Shown here: one piece after another, positions 58,373-64,000 of the stretch | Position numbering within the stretch: the first letter of the stretch is position 1 | Layout: the number at the start of each line of letters is the position of its first letter | Assembly (NCBI GenBank): GCA_030544215.1 | Contig: JARZZO010000003.1 | Span: forward strand, 46,110,045 to 46,174,044 | From: Zantedeschia hybrid cultivar | Lineage: Eukaryota; Streptophyta; Magnoliopsida; Alismatales; Araceae | DNA length: 64,000 nucleotides | Direction: 5' to 3' | Translations under genes and position numbers: made by a program | The notes under the pieces: generated by a model | The model's database searches: none | What the model saw: only the letters and a program-made list of their open reading frames with translations | What the model was told of the DNA's origin: nothing

Positions 58373-59410
58373 ATGGCGCCGAAGCGGAGAGCTCCGGTGG
58401 CTCGGGGTGCGAGAGCAGATGGTGGTGGTTCGAGGGCAGAAGGCCATAATGTGGATCGCTTTATGGAATCTATGATTGGGGCTATGTCTAGATATCAACA
58501 GGTTCATGGAAGTGAGGGGTCCAGTTCCCGAGGTGGCCGATCCACGGTGGTGGAGCGGTTCTTGAAGCTGAAGCCCCCTTCTTTCACGGGTCAACCTGTC
58601 CCAGATGCGGCAGCTCAGTGGGTTAAGGAGGTGGAGAAGGTGTTTGATGTCCTAGAATGTGCGGACAGTGACAAGACCTTGTTGGCAACCTACTTGCTGA
58701 AGGGCGATGCTTATGATTGGTGGGTTACCATCAAGGGGTTGATGTTTCCAGATAGGCCTTTGAGAGAGATTCCCTGGGAAGGCTTCGTGAGAGAGTTTAG
58801 TGGACAGTACTTTCTGAGGCACGTTCGTAGGGCCAAGGAAAGGGAGTTTATGGAATTGGTGCAGGATGATTTGTCCGTCCTAGAGTATCAAATGAAATTT
58901 GTAGATCTGGGAAGATTTGCTCCACACATATCTGAGCGTGAGGATCTGAGGACGGAGAAATTTGTGGATGGACTTCGGCATGATCTGAGAGAGTTTGTGG
59001 CGGCCCATTGTTGTAAGGGCTTGGCGTCAGCAGTTCAGTGCGTGGCAGCAGTGGAGATGCAGTTCCAACACACGACGAGGGAATCGGAGCTTTCGGCACA
59101 GGGGAAGTAGCAGAGCAGGGATAGATCGACAGCCTTCTCGTCAGATGATCCAAGTTCCTTTGAGGTCGAGTTCCAGGAGGTACCTTTTGGCGAGGAGGAG
59201 GATGGTTCGGTTCAGCAGATGGAGACAGAGGTCGGCTGGCAACAGGAGGCGAGGCGGGGCACTACAGATCGTTGCCCCCGATGTAGCAGGTTTCATGGCA
59301 ACCGGATATGTCCCTTGATCACTGGTAGCTGTTTCGCTTGTGGTCGGAAGGGACATCTCGCGAGGAATTGTCCCCAGAAGAACCAGGCGGGTCAGGGACC
59401 GAGCGATTAG
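58373..59410 (+). pseudogene. Gag of the GAG-only element, copy 1, with one premature TAG
   Basis: It starts MAPKRRAPVARGARADGG. The capsid part aligns with Gypsy-A Gag (VERFLKLKPPSFTGQP, AYDWWVTIKGL, LREIPWEGFVREF). Two C-terminal knuckles follow: a variant CPRCSRFHGNRIC and a standard CFACGRKGHLARNC. A TAG at 59108-59110 (CAG in copy 2) is the only break. No protease, RT, RNase H or integrase follows: only ~350 bp of non-coding sequence precede the polypurine tract. Such elements need enzymes in trans, plausibly from Tekay-type relatives like Gypsy-A. The ATG at 58373 was chosen over 58343 by homology to the MAP start. Confidence 0.93.
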
Positions 59411-59778
59411 TGAGTGCTCGAGGTGTGCTTGGAGTCGCGTTTCCTTGTGGAGGTCCGAGGGGTTCTGCTAGGAGAGCACTTTTATTTCGTCTTTTTCTAA
59501 GGTGGTTGGGGACTCGTGTGGCACTTGTATGTATTTGGGTTGGTGGAGAAATCGGTTTTGTTATTTGTGTCTTGTTAGTGTATGGTTGTTTTAATCTATC
59601 AGCTCTTGTTAGAATTGAGAATCTTAGTTAGCTTGACGCGAATTTGTTGGAACCCTGTGTGGGTGATTCGTGAGAATGTTTGTTGTTATTGGTGTATGTC
59701 GGCATGTGTGGGTTAGCCGAGTTGAGCATTGAGCGGTTGCAAAATTTCGAGGACGAAATTCTTTTAAGGGGGGGAGAT
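59411..59778 (+). other. 3' non-coding region and polypurine tract, copy 1
   Basis: No domain is visible after gag. The tract at 59761-59778 (CTTTTAAGGGGGGGAGAT type) sits directly before LTR-C2 and matches that of Gypsy-A. Confidence 0.85.
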
Positions 59779-59875
59779 TGTAAGGACTGAGATTTCGGGT
59801 TCTGTTTTCGGGTCGGGTTCGGGTCGGATCCCTTGGTTTGGACCCTGTGAGGGGTCTTGAGATTCCTGGCTGAAT

Positions 59876-60188
59876 GGCGTCAGCACTGCTCGACACCTTT
59901 CAAAAGGCGTCAGGTTGCGTGGACGCCATTTAGGTCTGCTGATTGTTGCGCCACGTGGGCGGGTTTCGGGCCGCGAGAGTACGGCCCCGGTCACATCGTC
60001 TGAACGGCGTCCAGGTTGGCCGAAGCGATTCAGACTGTGACCTCTGCGATGTCAGGGTGCGGCGCCAGAGCGTTGTCAGTACGGCCTGTCCTGTCGTCTG
60101 AACGGCGTCCACGGTGGGAGACGCATTTCAGACCGCTGTCAGTACGGCCGTCCTGTCAAACTGATAGGCGTCTGCCTCGATCGACGCG
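59876..60188. repeat. Five-dyad cluster, LTR-C2
   Basis: Positions equal those of LTR-C1 plus 4254. Confidence 0.93.
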
Positions 60189-60737
60189 TTTTAGCGGGAT
60201 TCTGGTTGACCCCGCGAGCCTTCCCTTCTTTCTCTCATTTTCTCCTTCACTCTCTCTCTCCTCGCCCTCTCCGACTCTCTTCTTCCCCTTCCCTTCCTCT
60301 TCTTCCTCCTCCACCACTCCAACACCACCTTACCTCTCACCTCTACCTCCACCACTTCCTTCGCGGTGTTCCACTCTCCGGACGGCGGCCGACGTCCCGG
60401 CGGAGTGGCGGCGTCCTCGAGGGTACCGGCGGAGGTGTGCGGTGCGGCGGGACGGCGGGACGGAGCTCGGCGGAGTTCAAGAACCGGTAGGGGGACGAAC
60501 CTTGCATGTGTTGCTCGTATGTTCCTTGGCGTGACGTGACGTGTTTGGGGCTAGATTGAGCATGTTTAGGGGGATTCCTTGTGGGAATGGCGGTGTTTGT
60601 GGACTTGGTTTCGTAGCATGCTTGTGATGGTTGGATTTCTCTTCCTCCCCCTTTGGTTTTGGGTCTTTTTCGGGGTGCTTGGGACTAAGGGAGGAACCCT
60701 CGGGTTGAACCAGGAAACCTGGTTTCTGGCGCTAAAC

Positions 60738-61086
60738 GGCGTCGTGCCTGGTCGATGCCTTTTCGAAGGACGTCGGGGCAGTACGACGCCTTTTAGGGGA
60801 GAAACCTCCCTGTTTAAGGTTTCTTGTGATAGGGGTTCTAGCGCTAAATGACGTCATGGATGGACGACGCCTTTCAGAAGGGCGTCGGGCCATCATGACG
60901 CCATTTAGACAGGAAAATCACCCCGAGTGGGGGTCTGTAAATCTGGAATTTATGTGTGAATGGCGTCTGTGGACCTGGACGCGTTTTAGATAGGCGACTC
61001 TCTATGACGACGCGTTTCAGGGAATTTTCTGTTTGTTAAATGAACCTGTCCGAGGGACTTGAATGGCGTCGACCTCGGTCGACGCG
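60738..61086. repeat. Seven-dyad cluster, LTR-C2
   Basis: Same order as LTR-C1. The terminal singleton is at 61065-61086. Confidence 0.93.
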
Positions 61087-62472
61087 ATTCAAGACAGAGA
61101 TGTGAATCCTGATTTTCACCATGTGCTTCACCGTGGGACGATTTCAATTGCATGCTTCACGTTGTACGTTGAGACTGAGGACTCCTGTGTGAATGGGATC
61201 ATGTTGTGTGTGTGTGTGCTTATGCGAATATGGAATCGGAATGACTGTGGTTTACGTTTGTCACCATGGACCGATGGGGACAGGGTCATGGTGTCTGTGA
61301 GCTGTACCGGTGGGAGAAGGGGTACATGTTGTGTTCTTACCTTTGGCTGAGGAAAGCAGGATCGCCTTGAGCCCGACGGGCCGGAGTAGCCGGTGTGCTA
61401 TCCGAGGGGTCGCTGTTTGTCCTCAGCGGGTCGAGGTTTCCCTTGTTTGTCGTGGCAGCTTCCGGCGCGTTTCTTGCTGTGGAGCTGGTGGTGGTACTGG
61501 TGGGAGTTGGTTTACCCTCTAGCCATTGGGCCTGATGTGACCTTTGATCAAGGTTACGAATGGTACCCTTAGCCCTTTGGCCTGACGCATCCCGGGAGAG
61601 TTAGGTTTGTGGGTAGTTCCTGTAGCTTCGGCTTGACGGGGGTTCGCCGGTCCCCAGGGCCCTCCTGAAGCGCTGAGGCCTAGCGTGGAGGCAATCCGGA
61701 CGGTAGGACAGTAGTCTAGACTGCTTGTGTGTACACGTAGCTGGCAGTGGCGGTACACTGGTTCCAGCTAGTCCTAGTTTGACTCACTGCCTCACCCTAC
61801 AGTGCCCCGGAACACTGTAGGGGTGGACAGGCGTGAGCTGTGGTGGTAGTGTTGGGAGGCGACATTTGACTTCGGTCGACAGTGTGGTTCAGTCGCTTCG
61901 TGGACTTTGTCTATGAGACGTTACTCTGTGTTGGGTTATTCGGGTTGCTTAGAATGGTTCTTGCTATACTTTTTATCGTACGTTTCATATCAGAGTTGGG
62001 TGCTATGTTCACTGCTTTACTTAATTGCCATATATTCCTGTTGTTACACTTGTGGGTGTGTGAGTGGGAGGCAGGGGATCGGATGATCCCTACTGAGCCC
62101 ATTTCTGTTGTGGCTCACTCCCTGCGGTTTCAGGTGTGGACCTCGCGGCGTGTGGAGGCGTGTGATGCCTTCTTGGTGTGCAGACCAGCAGCTGTCTCTG
62201 TTCCGGGGTATGCCGCGTTGTTGTTGTACTTCCTTCTGCCTGTACTTATTTAATTGTTGGACATATAATTATTGTTGGACTGTATACGGACTTTGTTATT
62301 TTCCTGCCTGCGCACTTGCTTCCCTTGTAGTCCGTGTGTTTGTTATATTTAGCCTTGTTTAGTACTTACTCCTCCAGACGTGTTGTGTGAGATCCGGGTG
62401 TGAACCCGCAGTTAATGGGCCGACATCCATTTAGTGACCGGGTCTCCGGTCCTAGGATGGCGGGTCGTTACA

Positions 62473-62486
62473 GTTGGTATCAGAGC
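62473..62486 (+). promoter_or_regulatory. Primer-binding site, copy 2
   Basis: GTTGGTATCAGAGC directly follows LTR-C2. Confidence 0.95.
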
Positions 62487-62626
62487 TCAGTCTGGTCGAG
62501 TATGTCATAAACTGGGTTAGATATTATAGTCCAACAATAAGTGCGAGTCTGTACAGGCGATGGCTGCTGGTGTAGATCGATAGGATTTGACGTGTTTTGG
62601 TTCGATTTGCGTGTTGTGGAGCAGCG

Positions 62627-63663
62627 ATGGCGCCGAAGCGGAGAGCTCCGGTGGCTCGGGGTGCGAGAGCAGATGGTGGTGGTTCGAGGGCAGAAGGCCA
62701 TAATGTGGATCGCTTTATGGAAGCTATGATTGGGGCTATGTCTAGATATCAGCAGGTTGATGGAAGTGAGGGGTCCAGTTCCGAGGTGGCCGATCCACGG
62801 TTGTGGAGCGGTTCTTGAAGCTGAAGCCCCCTTCTTTCACGGGTCAACCTGTCCCAGATGCGGCAGCTCAGTGGGTTAAGGAGCTGGAGAAGGTGTTTGA
62901 TGTCCTAGAATGTGCGGAGTGTGACAAGACCTTGTTGGCAACCTACTTGCTGAAGGGCGATGCTTATGATTGGTGGGTTACCATCAAGGGGTTGATGTTT
63001 CCAGATAGGCCTTTGAGAGAGATTCCCTGGGAAGGCTTCGTGAGAGAGTTTAGTGGACAGTACTTTCCGAGGCACGTTCGTAGGGCCAAGGAAAGGGAGT
63101 TTATGGAATTGGTGCAGGATGATTTGTCCGTCCTAGAGTATCAAATGAAATTTGTAGCTCTGGGAAGATTTGCTCCACACATATCTGAGCGTGAGGATCT
63201 GAGGACGGAGAAATTTGTGGATGGACTTCGGCATGATCTGAGAGAGTTTGTGGCGGCCCATTGTTGTAAGGACTTGGCGTCAGCAGTTCAGTGCGCGGCA
63301 GTAGTGGAAATGCAGTTCCAACACACGACGAGGGAATCGGAGCTTTCGGCACATGGGAAGCAGCAGAGCAGGGATAGATCGACAGCCTTCTCGTCAGATG
63401 ATCCAAGTTCCTTTGAGGTCGAGTTCCAGGAGGTACCTTATGGCGAGGAGGAGGATGGTTGGGTTCAGCAGATGGAGACAGAGGTCGGCTGGCAGCAGGA
63501 GGCGAGGCGGGGCACTACAGATCGTTGCCCCCGATGTAGCAGGTTTCATGGCAACCGGATATGTCCCTTGATCACTGGTAGCTGTTTCGCTTGTGGTCGG
63601 AAGGGACATCTCGCGAGGAATTGTCCCCAGAAGAACCAGGCGGGTCAGAGACCGAGCGGTTAG
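62627..63663 (+). pseudogene. Gag of the GAG-only element, copy 2, with a 1-bp deletion
   Basis: Same protein as copy 1. A single C is missing near 62781-62783, shifting the frame after about 52 codons. The remaining 287 codons to 63663 are open, including both zinc knuckles. Copy 2 lacks the TAG of copy 1, so the two copies were inactivated independently. Confidence 0.93.
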
Positions 63664-64000
63664 TGAGTGCTCGAGGTGTGCTTGGAGTCGCGTTTCCTTG
63701 TGGAGGTCCGAGGGGTTGTGCTAGGAGAGCACTTTTATTTCGTCTTTTTCTAAGGTGGTTGGGGACTCGTGTGGCACTTGTATGTATTTGGGTTGGTGGA
63801 GAAATCGGTTTTGTAATTTGTGCCTTGTTAGTGTATGGTTGTTTTAATCTATCAGCTCTTGTTAGAATCGAGAATCTTAGTTAGCTTGGCGCGAATATGT
63901 TGGAACCTTGTGTGGGTGATTGGTGAGAATGTTTGTTGTTATTGGTGTATGTCGGCATGTGTGGGTTAGCCGAGTTGAGCATTGAGCGGTTGCAAAATTT
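63664..64000 (+). other. 3' non-coding region, copy 2 (runs off window)
   Basis: It matches 59411-59747. By the 1560-bp internal length of copy 1, the polypurine tract and a third LTR are expected within about 35 bp of the window edge. Confidence 0.8.

Larger units (their letters stand above)
59779..62472 (+). mobile_element. LTR-C2, shared middle LTR of the tandem array (2694 bp)
   Basis: It is preceded by a polypurine tract (so it is the 3' LTR of copy 1) and followed by a primer-binding site (so it is the 5' LTR of copy 2). It has the same length as LTR-C1. Confidence 0.96.

Noticed and set aside
2134..61086. CRISPR-like regularly spaced repeats
   Set aside because: The dyads have short 10-base spacers, variable arms and irregular cluster spacing, and lie in plant LTRs and gene promoters. 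There is no cas gene or repeat-spacer array.

Overview
This window looks like a transposon-dominated, gene-poor stretch of a flowering-plant nuclear genome. The evidence is plant-type LTR retrotransposons primed by initiator tRNA-Met, Ty3/gypsy chromovirus and Ty1/copia polyproteins, and spliced plant-specific gene families (a plant mobile domain gene and a DUF7745-type gene). I see no intact host gene, no rRNA or tRNA gene and no prokaryotic signature. The species cannot be named from the sequence.

Layout. 1-207: 3' end of a family-C LTR, cutting the last visible exon of a six-exon plant mobile domain (PMD) pseudogene (208-2570, minus). 2956-4367: a two-exon DUF7745-type gene on the same strand with one premature stop. 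5724-6911: a likely LTR of a different (TGTAGACAC-type) gypsy group. 7005-11583: a 5'-truncated, nonsense-riddled chromovirus (Gypsy-1), with a probable 3' LTR to 12982. 12983-15098: a solo family-B LTR with target duplication GTTGT. 16092-32474: an old Copia-1 element (367-bp LTRs, duplication GTTAT) whose right LTR was split by Copia-2 (22685-32250, 1579-bp LTRs, duplication ATTCC). 32480-36161: unclassified AT-rich, GA-rich and CTG-rich sequence. 36162 to the end: a nested stack. A family-B LTR is split by a second family-B element. The 5' LTR of that element holds a nearly complete minus-strand Tekay-type gypsy (37076-48797, itself holding a solo family-A LTR at 44853-47175) and a solo copia LTR (50097-51893). 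Its internal region is split by a reverse family-B LTR, split by a reverse family-C LTR, split by a tandem non-autonomous GAG-only element (LTR-gag-LTR-gag, 55525 to window end).

The most striking signal is not a gene. About 100 copies (99 by hand count) of a short dyad run through the window: GGCGTC, exactly 10 variable bases, then GACGCC (or close variants), usually with A/T-rich flanks that extend the arms to about 12 bp. The dyads sit in ordered clusters in LTR families A, B and C, in the unrelated LTR at 5.7-6.9 kb, upstream of and inside intron 1 of the PMD gene, and upstream of the TATA box of the DUF7745 gene. The spacer was 10 in every copy I measured. Sharing one constrained dyad among unrelated transcription units suggests a common binding site or RNA-hairpin function.

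A second theme is decay. Several reading frames are broken mainly or only by TAG/TAA/TGA codons, mostly at positions expected from C-to-T change at CAG or TGG, while splice sites and phase survive. This is the footprint expected from long cytosine methylation followed by deamination.
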